64,000 nucleotides of DNA from an uncultured Clostridium sp. (GCF_900769625.1 NZ_CAAGHK010000081.1:1-64000); one strand, 5' to 3'; counted from the stretch's first letter, positions 9,543-17,227 are shown. Made by a program: numbers and translations. The notes: generated by a model not told the origin, from the sequence alone.

Positions 9543-9580
9543 AGAGTTAATGTTTAGGCTATTAAGCATTAACTCTTTTT
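9543..9580 (+). terminator. terminator of the relic AAA/PD-(D/E)XK gene
   Basis: AGAGTTAATG (9543-9552) pairs with CATTAACTCT (9567-9576), followed directly by a T run. It lies right behind the relic stop codon. Confidence 0.75.
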
Positions 9581-9728
9581 ATTTAGAGTATTTTAGACTT
9601 TAGATTTTATAGTGGAAGGCTGGGCAAATGTTAAATGGAAAATAGATGGTCGTTCAACACCATACCGAAGGAGAAGCCACTAAGGTTATTAATTGTATAT
9701 TTTTATGAAGTGACTCTTTATTTTTGGG

Positions 9729-9781
9729 AAATGTACTAATATTATAGAAATAAATAAAAAACCAAACAAAAATGTACTAAT
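9729..9781. promoter_or_regulatory. direct repeats AAATGTACTAAT, candidate operator of the toxin-antitoxin pair
   Basis: The 12-mer AAATGTACTAAT occurs at 9729-9740 and again at 9770-9781, about 41 bp apart (four helical turns), just upstream of the toxin promoter. MqsA-type antitoxins bind their own promoter through the HTH domain, so these are reasonable operator candidates. The rest of 9581-9728 shows no gene. Confidence 0.4.
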
Positions 9782-9794
9782 TAGTGCATAAAAA

Positions 9795-9823
9795 TTGACT
9801 ATGTGTATATAATATAGTATTAT
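9795..9823 (+). promoter_or_regulatory. promoter of the toxin-antitoxin operon
   Basis: TTGACT at 9795-9800, 17-bp spacer, TATTAT at 9818-9823. The start codon lies about 35 bp downstream of the -10 box. Confidence 0.65.
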
Positions 9824-9858
9824 AATAACTAAAGATATCAAAGTTGGGGGTTGATGCG

Positions 9859-10272
9859 GTGTCAGAACATTATAATCAAAATTATACAAGAGAAGAGGTT
9901 CAGGATATTTTAAATAAGATAAAAGATTGTATAAATGATAACCAGTACATAATATCGCAAAATCAAAATAGAGCAGAAAATGTTCAATTTATTAATGAAT
10001 ATAGATTAGATGAGAAAAAAAGAAAAGAAATTTTATTAAGTATAGAAGTGGATGATTTTTGTCATTCATTAAATAACATAAATCCAGGGTATGAACATGA
10101 AGTGCTTTATGTATTTTGCCCACAAAGAAATTTATTTGATATTTTTGGAGAAGAAGAATTTGTTGATATATATACTAAATTTAATATTATAGAATATAAG
10201 ATTGACAAAAAGAGAGTGGTTACAATTTCATTTCATAAAAGAAATAAGCCAATTGATTATCTGTTTATATAA
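9859..10272 (+). CDS. MqsR-like type II toxin (predicted mRNA interferase)
   Basis: A 137-aa protein with the general pattern of MqsR-family toxins: an N-terminal helix with YTREEVQDILNKIK, a middle segment RKEILLSIEVDDFCHSL, and C-terminal strands ending VVTISFHKRN. The family degrades mRNA and is neutralised by a cognate antitoxin. GTG 9859 is chosen as start because GGGGG at 9846-9850 lies 8 bp upstream; a TTG at 9844 has no ribosome site. The partner gene downstream has an MqsA-type zinc-finger/HTH, which supports the call. A hairpin overlaps the 3' end of this gene. Family membership is inferred from weak similarity plus context; a RelE-like fold is the main alternative. Confidence 0.7.
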   Translation: MSEHYNQNYTREEVQDILNKIKDCINDNQYIISQNQNRAENVQFINEYRLDEKKRKEILLSIEVDDFCHSLNNINPGYEHEVLYVFCPQRNLFDIFGEEEFVDIYTKFNIIEYKIDKKRVVTISFHKRNKPIDYLFI

Positions 10273-10288
10273 TCAATTGGGTTTTTTT
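10249..10288 (+). terminator. hairpin with T run between toxin and antitoxin
   Basis: CCAATTGATTA (10249-10259) pairs perfectly with TAATCAATTGG (10270-10280), then GTTTTTTT. The right arm includes the toxin stop codon and the antitoxin start is only 17 bp beyond the run. It would partly stop transcription before the antitoxin gene. Confidence 0.7.
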
Positions 10289-10304
10289 GAGGGAGGAATG
10301 TAAA

Positions 10305-11315
10305 ATGAATAAGAATATGACTTTTTGCGAGCAGTGTAGGGATGATGTTCTTTATATTGAAAAAGATGAAATTATTGAAGCAAATTTAAAAGGTGAAATT
10401 TATAAATATGCTGGTAAAAGAGCCTTTTGTAAGGAATGTAATAGTGAAGTATTTGTTAGTAATATAAACGATTATAATTTAAAAAATTTATATAATGAGT
10501 TTAGAAAACAAAATAATATAATTTCACTAGAGCATATATTAGAAATACCTAAAAAATATAATATAGGGAAAAGACCATTATCTTTATTATTAGGATGGGG
10601 AGAACAAACATTTAGCAGATATTGTGATGGTGATATGCCAACTAAACAATATTCGATGATTTTGGAAAGAATATTTAATGAGCCTAGTTATTATTTAGAG
10701 TTATTAGAAAGTAATAAAGATAGATTAAAATCTAAATCAACATATGATAAGAGTAAAGAAGCAACTAAGATGTTAATACTTGAGCAACATAGTTGCAATG
10801 AAAGTAAAATAGATTCAGTTGTTAATTATTTATTGCATGAGTGTGAAGATATTACGCCACTTGCATTACAAAAAATATTATATTATATTCAGGGTTTTTA
10901 TTATGCATTTTTAAATAACTTTATATTTGAAGAAAATTGTGAAGCATGGGTTCATGGACCAGTTTTTAGGGATATATATTATAAATATAAAGAGTATAGA
11001 TTTGATCCAATTATAGGGTATGATATTAGTAATACATCTGATTTATCGGTTTCTGAAAAAGCTGTTATAGACAGTGTTATAAAAAATCTAGGATGTTATA
11101 GTGGAAAGATATTAGAAGCATTTACACATGCAGAAATGCCTTGGCTAGAAACCAGAGGTGATTTGCCACTTTCTGTAGGTACAAATAGAGTAATTGAAAA
11201 AGGTTTAATAGCAGATTACTTTATGGCTGTTAAAGAAAAAAATAATATGATAAATCCTTCAGATATTGGGGACTATAGTAAAAAGATGTTTGAGCAAATT
11301 TTGAATAATAGATAG
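10305..11315 (+). CDS. antitoxin: MqsA-type zinc finger + HTH + Panacea (SocA-like) domain
   Basis: A 336-aa protein with three parts. Residues 1-45 hold two CxxC pairs (FCEQCRDD and FCKECNSE), the zinc-binding domain of MqsA/YgiT. Residues about 60-130 are an HTH close to the MqsA DNA-binding domain (RPLSLLLGWGEQTFSRYCDG). Residues about 165-320 are a Panacea/DUF4065 domain (LLHECEDITPLALQKILYYI, WVHGPVFRDIY). Panacea is known as an antitoxin domain paired with many unrelated toxins. ATG 10305 is chosen because GGGAGG (10291-10296) lies upstream; an earlier in-frame TTG at 10287 has none. It follows the toxin gene by 32 bp and most likely both neutralises the toxin and represses the operon. 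Confidence 0.85.
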   Translation: MNKNMTFCEQCRDDVLYIEKDEIIEANLKGEIYKYAGKRAFCKECNSEVFVSNINDYNLKNLYNEFRKQNNIISLEHILEIPKKYNIGKRPLSLLLGWGEQTFSRYCDGDMPTKQYSMILERIFNEPSYYLELLESNKDRLKSKSTYDKSKEATKMLILEQHSCNESKIDSVVNYLLHECEDITPLALQKILYYIQGFYYAFLNNFIFEENCEAWVHGPVFRDIYYKYKEYRFDPIIGYDISNTSDLSVSEKAVIDSVIKNLGCYSGKILEAFTHAEMPWLETRGDLPLSVGTNRVIEKGLIADYFMAVKEKNNMINPSDIGDYSKKMFEQILNNR

Positions 11316-11331
11316 AAAAAATATAAATTTA

Positions 11332-11368
11332 TTCAGAAAGATGATAACTACATTATCATCTTTCTGAA
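11332..11368. terminator. perfect 16-bp hairpin after the antitoxin gene
   Basis: TTCAGAAAGATGATAA (11332-11347) pairs perfectly with 11353-11368 around a 5-nt loop. No T run follows directly; it is backed by a second hairpin just downstream. Confidence 0.55.
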
Positions 11369-11372
11369 ATTC

Positions 11373-11413
11373 ACCCAAGTATTAGGCAAGAACTTAAATA
11401 CTTGGGTTTTGTT
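11373..11413 (+). terminator. terminator downstream of the toxin-antitoxin operon
   Basis: ACCCAAGTATT (11373-11383) pairs with AATACTTGGGT (11397-11407), followed by a T-rich tail. Confidence 0.75.
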
Positions 11414-11484
11414 TAGCAAATATATTAATAAATAAAGTGGACAATACTATTTTTTTATTGTAAATTTTCAAAGACCAGTTATCA

Positions 11485-11691
11485 TTACTCCTGGACTTTA
11501 AAATATGTATAATCAACATTAAGAACTTCAGCTATTTCTTTTATAGTTTCTGTTTTAGGGATTCGATTTCCTTGTTCCCAATAACATACACTAGTAAAGC
11601 TCTTATTTAATAAATTAGCAAATTCATGTTGATTTAGATTTCTCTCAAGTCTAAGATATCTTAATTTTTGAGCAAATGTATTTAATTCCAT
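11485..11691 (-). CDS. small XRE-family HTH transcriptional regulator
   Basis: A 68-aa protein that is almost only a helix-turn-helix of the Cro/C1 type: FAQKLRYLRLERNLNQHEFA, then NKSFTSVCYWEQGNRIPK and the closing helix TIKEIAEVLNVDYTYF. ATG 11691 begins the usual compact form; the frame stays open to 11775 but the added residues do not look like protein and neither start has a strong ribosome site. It is transcribed toward the toxin-antitoxin terminators. Its targets are unknown; it may control the island or be a remnant of a phage or ICE control region. It ends the foreign-looking segment just before the broken oxidoreductase gene. Confidence 0.75.
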   Translation of the reverse strand: MELNTFAQKLRYLRLERNLNQHEFANLLNKSFTSVCYWEQGNRIPKTETIKEIAEVLNVDYTYFKVQE

Positions 11692-11781
11692 ATCTTGTAG
11701 TATGATAGTATTAATATTAAACTTTATTACTGAAAACAATGTTGCAAAAGTTGCACTTTTGTACACACTGCACATGCTAAA

Positions 11782-11990
11782 TTGATGACAACTTATTACC
11801 CTCTAAAGAAATTAAGGAAGATAAAAGGATTGGAAAATGCCAAGTATGTAGATCCATATGCAGGAAGCAAGGGAAATTCAATAAGATATCTATCAGTAGC
11901 ACCTAGAACTAATGACATGAAAGTATCTGGAGTTGATAATTTATTCTGTGCAGGGGAAAAGTCAGGATTATTTGTAGGTCATACTGAAGC
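11782..11990 (+). pseudogene. FAD-dependent oxidoreductase (GidA/TrmFO-like), middle fragment
   Basis: The frame reads KKLRKIKGLENAKYVDPYAG and ends SGVDNLFCAGEKSGLFVGHTEA, the region just before the C-terminal FAD-binding segment of GidA/TrmFO-like oxidoreductases. The true N-terminal part with the Rossmann GxGxxG is absent: upstream of about 11776 lies the unrelated island. At 11990 the frame runs into mobile-element DNA and stops at 12010-12012. The C-terminal continuation is at 16657-16936. The gene is therefore broken at two places. ATG 11782 is an internal Met, not a real start. Confidence 0.85.
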
Positions 11991-12002
11991 TTTGTACATA
12001 AC

Positions 12003-12010
12003 TTTGACAT
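12003..12010. repeat. left attP arm (inverted repeat TTTGACAT)
   Basis: Exact inverse of 16629-16636 and placed 12 bp inside the left core CTGAAGC. Together they define the attL site at about 11970-12012. Confidence 0.65.
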
Positions 12011-12031
12011 GATTTGTATTTAGAGGATAAA

Positions 12032-12068
12032 CCAGATAATGTAGTTGTTGCATTATCTAGTTTTTTTT
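12032..12068 (+). terminator. hairpin at the left end of the element
   Basis: CCAGATAATG (12032-12041) pairs with CATTATCTAG (12051-12060) and is followed by eight Ts. It would stop read-through from the broken host gene, and on the other strand it covers the end of the recombinase gene. Confidence 0.7.
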
Positions 12069-13618
12069 ACGTTAAATTCGATGTGAAGTTTTTCACCATC
12101 ATAAGTAATTGAGCTGAGAAGCTCATTCAAGCATTTTTTCTTTTCAACAAAATTCATATTATCATAAGCATTATTGAATGTTTCAAGTAGAGAAACTATT
12201 TTAAGTATATCTGCCTGTGCAAGTGAAAGCTGTGAGGAATCATTTAACAGGGCAGATTTTTTCTGTTCAAGATCTGCTATATTTTTTTCAACTCCTTCAA
12301 TTTCTGAAAGTATTATTTTTCTTATGCTCTGATTTGGTGCTTCTTTTAAGCTGTTTAACAGATTCTGTATTGATTTATTACAGCTTTCTATATCATTATA
12401 GATTGAGTTCACGCTTATTTTTGATTCTAATTCATGGCTCTTATTAATAGAGTTTCCGAGCTCCTCTAAAAGCTTATTAATATTAAAGTTCTGAAGATAT
12501 TTCATTAATTTTTCTTCAAGAAGCTTTCCATTAAGATTTTTACTTGAACATCTTGTTCCTCCTGAATTTATTTTCATTGTACATACATAGTAATGGAGTT
12601 TTGTTCCATCTTTTCTCTTAGGTCCATATCTCATCTGCATATTTGAACCGCAGCTGCATTTTAATATTCCTGTAAGAAGGGCAGTCTTTGATTTACCGAT
12701 TGAAGGTGCCTTTTCTGTATTTTTCTTCATTATTTCCTGAACTTCAATCCAGTCCTCTGAATCTATAACTCCTTTATGTCTGCCTACAGATACTATGTTC
12801 TCATTGCCTTTGCCATATCGTAACATTCCGTTTCCATTTGGTGTTCCGCATATTTCACAGTTATTATGTGAAAGATATTCAAACAGTTTTGTATCTGATT
12901 TTACATACACAGGATTTTTCAAAATGACATCTATTGCAGCCTTATCTATATTGCCTCCATTTTTTCCTTTAAAGTTATTTGCCAGAGTCCATTTAGATAC
13001 CTGCGAAAGAGATTTCTCTGCTAGATACTTTTTATATATTGCTTTTACAATTTTAAGTTCATCTTCATTTCTTTTAAGCTGGGTTACTGATCTCTCTTTA
13101 CCACTTTCATCTATATAATATTCTCTTACTCCATCAAATCCTAGGGGTGACTGGCCTCCAAGCCATCTTCCCATTTTTGCAAGAGTATACATATTATCTT
13201 TTATACGTTCTGCAAGTTGTTCACGTTCAAGTTGTGCAAGAGAAGCAAGTATTCCTATAATTGCTCTTCCAAAACTTGTAGAGCTGTCAAATCCTTCTGT
13301 AGCACTGTATATTACAGTATTTAAATCTTCACACATCTGCATTGTATTATGAATGTCACGTGCATTTCTTCCTAATCTGTTAAGCTGGTATATTACAATT
13401 GAATCTATTTCTCCAGATTTTACTTTTGATATCATGAGCTGATACTGAGGCCTGTTTTCATTCTTCCCGCTAAAGCCTTCATCAATGAATATAAGTGCAT
13501 TATCAGGATCAGTTTCAAATTTGAACTGTATAAAATCACGGCATTTGTTAATCTGATTTTCTATAGATTCACCTTTTCCAGTAAATTTACTTTTCCTTGA
13601 ATATATAGCTATTTTCAT
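12053..13618 (-). CDS. large serine recombinase
   Basis: A 521-aa site-specific recombinase. The N-terminal resolvase domain (about 1-150) has the catalytic YSRKS with nucleophile Ser10, plus the conserved IDEGFSG, YQLNRLGRNARD and LAQLEREQLAERIKDNMY. The central recombinase domain (about 160-265) contains the KWTLANNFKGKNGG helix. A zinc-ribbon follows (C-x2-C in CEICG, then CSCG and a later YVC...RCSS). The C-terminal about 130 residues are coiled coil (EEKLMKYLQNF onward), as in phage and ICE integrases that control direction. Ribosome site GAGGG precedes the ATG. It lies beside attL, and I infer it inserted this element. No separate excision factor is recognisable. Confidence 0.95.
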   Translation of the reverse strand: MKIAIYSRKSKFTGKGESIENQINKCRDFIQFKFETDPDNALIFIDEGFSGKNENRPQYQLMISKVKSGEIDSIVIYQLNRLGRNARDIHNTMQMCEDLNTVIYSATEGFDSSTSFGRAIIGILASLAQLEREQLAERIKDNMYTLAKMGRWLGGQSPLGFDGVREYYIDESGKERSVTQLKRNEDELKIVKAIYKKYLAEKSLSQVSKWTLANNFKGKNGGNIDKAAIDVILKNPVYVKSDTKLFEYLSHNNCEICGTPNGNGMLRYGKGNENIVSVGRHKGVIDSEDWIEVQEIMKKNTEKAPSIGKSKTALLTGILKCSCGSNMQMRYGPKRKDGTKLHYYVCTMKINSGGTRCSSKNLNGKLLEEKLMKYLQNFNINKLLEELGNSINKSHELESKISVNSIYNDIESCNKSIQNLLNSLKEAPNQSIRKIILSEIEGVEKNIADLEQKKSALLNDSSQLSLAQADILKIVSLLETFNNAYDNMNFVEKKKCLNELLSSITYDGEKLHIEFNVKKTR

Positions 13619-14166
13619 ATTTTCCCTCCAGTCTTTAAGTTGTTTTTTATATTGTTATCCTTTGTAATGCCACTATTAATATTTCAATTTAAAAGGATAT
13701 TTTATCTGCTTTTCAGTTATCATTTGTACTGTCAATCTTAATCTAAAGGATGAGGGGAGAACTCTCTATAAATTTATTATTCTTATGTTGATTCTATTTA
13801 ATTTATAAATCAATAAATTTATTGAAGTTTTATAAGTATTTATAAAGCAAATATCTAGAGAGTCTATAAGATGTACCTTATTAAGTACATATGTCAGTAG
13901 AGAGCTTCAGCTATAATGTATATATGTTTAATTAATTCAACATGATATATTTTTAGTGTTTTATTTAATTTAAAATATAAATAGATCATTATCAGTAGGA
14001 CTTTCTATAAGATATAGAATTTATAAAGAGTTTTAAAACTGAAACCTAGTCATAGCAATGGATTAATGCATGTTAATATAAATTGCTAAGTAATAAGAAA
14101 GGAATAACTGTGTATCTAATATTAATATATCCCAAATAACTGCAATAATGATTAAAATACAAATTA
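13619..14166. other. intergenic region inside the recombinase element, no gene seen
   Basis: About 550 bp of AT-rich DNA upstream of the recombinase. It contains the paired sequence ATCTAGAGAGTCTATAAGAT and several ACTTTCTATAAGATATAGA-like stretches at 13850-14020, but no convincing reading frame or consensus promoter. The recombinase promoter must lie in its left part, reading leftward. Confidence 0.4.
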
Positions 14167-14335
14167 TTAAGAACAGGTTTTTAGAACATTAATCACAGGA
14201 TTAAGCTGAAGGTAGTATTCACCTAATGATACTCCAAGTCCATATTGCTTTTTCCAGTCCTCTATAATATCAGCAAGAAGATTTATGCTTATAAAGAAAT
14301 ATTCTAAAAGTTGTAACAAAATTTTATAAATTGAA
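14167..14335 (-). pseudogene. gene fragment, C-terminal piece of an unrecognised protein
   Basis: Read on the minus strand, this frame gives NLLADIIEDWKKQYGLGVSL and continues GEYYLQLNPVINVLK to a stop at 14167-14169. It looks protein-like in composition, but there is no start codon before the upstream stop near 14335. It is probably the tail of a lost gene in the element. I do not recognise the family. Confidence 0.4.
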
Positions 14336-14370
14336 TATTATAATCTGAATGAATTTGTGGAGTTAAATCA

Positions 14371-14535
14371 ATGGCAAAGCAAAAGATACAGAATCTGATT
14401 TTTGTGGTAGATGTTCCACCAGATGACGACACCATAAGCAGAGCAAACAGAGTAATAGCAGAAGCGTATATAAAAAAATATGGTGTTGAGAATATGAAAA
14501 GAGTATTGGAGGAATTAAAAAAACATCAACAATAG
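14371..14535 (+). CDS. small hypothetical protein in the recombinase element
   Basis: A 54-aa reading frame with GGAG at 14359-14362 and ATG 14371. It starts MAKQKIQNLIFVVDVP, has an acidic patch PPDDD, and then a helix ISRANRVIAEAYIKKYGVEN followed by MKRVLEELKK. The composition is strongly protein-like and amphipathic. It reads toward the remnant at 14549 and the AAA/PD-(D/E)XK gene. It could be a recombination accessory factor or regulator because of its position, but there is no motif to prove it. Confidence 0.55.
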   Translation: MAKQKIQNLIFVVDVPPDDDTISRANRVIAEAYIKKYGVENMKRVLEELKKHQQ

Positions 14536-14548
14536 GATGAAAGGCTGA

Positions 14549-14695
14549 TATGCCTTATATAAACCAGAAGGTTACATAATTTATGATAAGACAGCAGAAT
14601 TATATATGAATGGGTTAAGCTATGAAGAGGCACTTATGAAAGCAAAAGAAACTTTATGGAGAAGCAGATTATTCAGTATGTTAAGTTATAATTAA
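14549..14695 (+). pseudogene. small gene remnant downstream of the 54-aa gene
   Basis: The frame YALYKPEGYIIYDKTAELYM, followed by NGLSYEEALMKAKETLWRSR, reads like a helical protein and ends at 14693-14695. No start codon lies between it and the preceding stop at 14546. It is either a fragment or is fused by a missing base to something upstream. The family is not recognised. Confidence 0.4.
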
Positions 14696-14776
14696 AATTA
14701 CAGCTTTCTTTTAAAATAAATATAATTAGGATATAATTATAAGACAGATATAGAATGAAACGGAGGAAGGTTCCCC

Positions 14777-16498
14777 ATGAATACTAAACCTTTACCAATA
14801 GGAATAGATAATTTTGAAATGCTCATAACAAGAGGATATTATTTTGTAGATAAAACATTATTGATAAAAGATCTGCTTGATAATAAAGCATCAGTTAATT
14901 TATTTACTCGTCCAAGAAGATTTGGGAAGACGCTGAATATGAGTATGCTTCAGTATTTCTTTGAAGATGAACATGATGAATCTAATGGAACTAAAAAAGA
15001 TAACAAATACCTTTTTGATGGACTTAATATAATGGATGAAGGTGAAAAGTACACTTTACACATGGGTCAGTATCCTGTCATAAATCTATCCTTAAAATCT
15101 GCAAAGCAGCCAACTTTAGATCTGGCTTTTCAATGTTTAAGAGAAGAAATATCAAGGGAATTTAAAAGGCATGAATTCATATTGAATGATGAAAGACTTC
15201 ACAGTCAAAGAGAGAAATTCTTAAGAATATTGAATGAAAGCAGTGATATGTCACTTTATATTACTTCTTTAAGATTTTTAAGTAAGTGTCTTGAAAAATA
15301 TTATAATAAGAAAGTAATAATTTTAATAGATGAATATGATGTACCACTGGAAAATTCATTTTTCAGAGGATTTTATGTAGAGATGATTGATTTTATAAGA
15401 TCACTTTTTGAATCTTCACTTAAAACAAATCCATCACTAGAATTTGCAGTGATAACAGGATGTCTTAGAATTTCAAAGGAATCTATATTTACAGGATTAA
15501 ATAATCTGAAGATAATATCTATATTAAATACAAGATATGATGAATATTTTGGATTTACAAGTGAAGAAGTCAAGAAAATATGTAAATATTATAATATGGA
15601 TAGCAAATATGCAACAATAAAGGAATGGTATAACGGATATATTTTTGGAAATGCCAATGTATATAATCCATGGAGTGTAATTCAGTATGTAGATGATTTG
15701 AAAGCCAATATAAATGAATATCCATCATCATATTGGGCAAATACAAGTTCAAACAGCATTGTAAAAAGTCTTATAGAAAGAGCAGATGATGAAACAAAAA
15801 CAGAAATAGAACTGCTTATAGAAGGAAAAAGTATAGAAAAGCCTGTTCATGAGGACATAACTTATGATGAAATATATAAGAGTATGGATAATTTATATAA
15901 CTTTATGTTATTTACAGGATATTTTAAAAAAGTAAGTGAACGGGTTGATGAAAATACAAAGCAGAAATATATAGGATTAAAGATTCCTAATGAGGAAGTA
16001 AAATATATATTTAGAACAAAGGTATTAAGCTGGTTTGACGAAAATATTAAAACAAGAGATTTTACTAAGATGTACAATGCAATAATAGAAAGTAAGCCGG
16101 AAATCTTTGAAGAAGAGCTTTCAGATGTGCTTCTTGAAAGTATAAGTTTTAATGATGCTTATGAAAATTTCTATCATGGCTTTGTAACAGGAATTCTATC
16201 AAGTATGAAAGGTTATACTGTAAAATCCAACAGAGAATCTGGAAACGGCAGGGGAGATATATTTATAAGGCCAGTATCAAGACGTAAGGCAGCCATAATT
16301 TTAGAATTGAAAGTCTGCAAGAATTTTAATGAGCTTGAACAAAGAGCCGATGAGGCCTTAAATCAGATAGAAGAAAAAAAGTATGAAATGGAGCTAAAGG
16401 ATGATGGATACAACAATATTATAAAATATGGAATATCATTCTTTAAGAAAGACTGTCTTGTTAAAATTCAGGAACAGCAAAATTATACCCTGTTATGA
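14777..16498 (+). CDS. AAA-ATPase-like protein with C-terminal PD-(D/E)XK nuclease domain
   Basis: A 573-aa protein of the AAA-ATPase-like/PDDEXK_9 family that is greatly expanded in clostridia. The opening LPIGIDNFEMLITRGYYFVD is diagnostic. A modified P-loop RPRRFGKT follows (K51), then Walker B IILIDEYD (D185), a long helical middle region, and a C-terminal nuclease domain with D494 (GRGDIFIRP) and E510-L-K512. The function of this family is not settled; nuclease-linked roles in mobile elements or defence have been suggested, which the context fits. A strong ribosome site (CGGAGGAAGG) precedes the ATG. It is the main cargo of the serine-recombinase element. A deleted paralogue sits at 9150-9532 in the neighbouring island. 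Confidence 0.9.
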   Translation: MNTKPLPIGIDNFEMLITRGYYFVDKTLLIKDLLDNKASVNLFTRPRRFGKTLNMSMLQYFFEDEHDESNGTKKDNKYLFDGLNIMDEGEKYTLHMGQYPVINLSLKSAKQPTLDLAFQCLREEISREFKRHEFILNDERLHSQREKFLRILNESSDMSLYITSLRFLSKCLEKYYNKKVIILIDEYDVPLENSFFRGFYVEMIDFIRSLFESSLKTNPSLEFAVITGCLRISKESIFTGLNNLKIISILNTRYDEYFGFTSEEVKKICKYYNMDSKYATIKEWYNGYIFGNANVYNPWSVIQYVDDLKANINEYPSSYWANTSSNSIVKSLIERADDETKTEIELLIEGKSIEKPVHEDITYDEIYKSMDNLYNFMLFTGYFKKVSERVDENTKQKYIGLKIPNEEVKYIFRTKVLSWFDENIKTRDFTKMYNAIIESKPEIFEEELSDVLLESISFNDAYENFYHGFVTGILSSMKGYTVKSNRESGNGRGDIFIRPVSRRKAAIILELKVCKNFNELEQRADEALNQIEEKKYEMELKDDGYNNIIKYGISFFKKDCLVKIQEQQNYTLL

Positions 16499-16628
16499 AC
16501 ATCTTCATGCTCAGGGTAAAGCGTATATAGTTGATGATTTAATCCAGCTTATGACAGTAAAAAAGAACTGAAATCAATCGGTATATTTGCAAAATAAATG
16601 TAGAAATTGGGATGATTTATTTATATCT

Positions 16629-16636
16629 ATGTCAAA
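16629..16636. repeat. right attP arm (inverted repeat ATGTCAAA)
   Basis: Exact inverse of the left arm at 12003-12010, 13 bp before the right core copy CTGAAGC (16650-16656). Together with the following host sequence it forms attR. Confidence 0.65.
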
Positions 16637-16656
16637 TTCGACTAACATGCTGAAGC

Positions 16657-16936
16657 AATTTGTACAGGGACTCTTGCAGGGCATAATGCAGTAAGGTTAG
16701 CTCTTGGAATGCCTCTTCTTATTCTTCCAAGTTCCATAGCTATTGGAGATATAATAGCTTATGAAAATGAAAAGTCTAAATCAAGGGAAGGAAGAAAGCA
16801 AAGATATACTTTTGCAGGAGCAGGATATTTTAAGAGAATGCAGGAGAAAAGCCTATATACTATGGACATTAAAGAGATTAATGATAGAATTTCAAAACTT
16901 AATCTTAATGGAATATTTAATATAATGCTTTGTTAA
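16657..16936 (+). pseudogene. FAD-dependent oxidoreductase, C-terminal fragment
   Basis: Continues the frame interrupted at 11990: ICTGTLAGHNAVRLALGMPL, then LPSSIAIGDIIAYENEK, a YTFAGAGYFKRMQEK segment, and the end LNLNGIFNIMLC at 16936. The CTGTLAGHNA segment corresponds to the conserved C-terminal FAD-contacting glycine region of GidA/TrmFO-like proteins. Together, the two fragments give about 160 C-terminal residues; the N-terminal domain is not in the window next to them. There is no start codon or ribosome site of its own; an ATG at 16709 is internal. Confidence 0.85.
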
Positions 16937-16948
16937 AGAATAGAGCTT

Positions 16949-16985
16949 AAAAAGTTGATTTCTGTTTTGCAGGAATCAGCTTTTT
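16949..16985 (+). terminator. terminator of the broken oxidoreductase gene
   Basis: AAAAAGTTGATTTCT (16949-16963) pairs with AGGAATCAGCTTTTT (16971-16985). It lies 12 bp behind the stop codon and is likely bidirectional. The following 240 bp hold only a small GGAGATG/CATCTCC hairpin near 17089-17111. Confidence 0.75.
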
Positions 16986-17227
16986 AAGTGCACCTAGCAT
17001 GGGCATGCACTAATTATTAATGTCAAGATTTTTGTTAGAGTATAATTTTAGTAGGCCACAAAAGGTAATGAAAACCATATGAAAAAGGAGATGCAAAAAA
17101 AACATCTCCCATATACATAAATTATCCATTATAATTTTATTGCTTAGATAAAAAGAATAGTAATGATTAATTGTGGGTAGGGTAATTATAAAATAAAAAA
17201 TATTATGCATATTTTAATGAATTATTT

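Larger units (their letters stand above)
11984..16656. mobile_element. 4.67-kb serine-recombinase element inside the FAD oxidoreductase gene
   Basis: The 7-mer CTGAAGC occurs at both junctions (11984-11990 and 16650-16656). Removing everything between, plus one copy, joins the host frame as ...GHTEA|ICTGTLAGHNAVR... with no gap. The element-side arms are TTTGACAT (12003-12010) and its exact inverse ATGTCAAA (16629-16636), lying 12 and 13 bp from the core. They rebuild a 48-bp imperfectly palindromic attP, as expected for a large serine recombinase. The recombinase gene is immediately inside the left end. Cargo: a 54-aa protein, two gene remnants and an AAA/PD-(D/E)XK gene. No conjugation or replication genes are present. 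Confidence 0.85.

Noticed and set aside
9689..9889. 66-aa minus-strand frame over the toxin promoter
   Set aside because: Overlaps a good promoter and operator-like repeats, has no ribosome site, and looks like chance Phe/Ile-rich translation.
12217..13118. Two plus-strand frames inside the recombinase gene
   Set aside because: Antisense to a fully supported serine recombinase; no ribosome sites.
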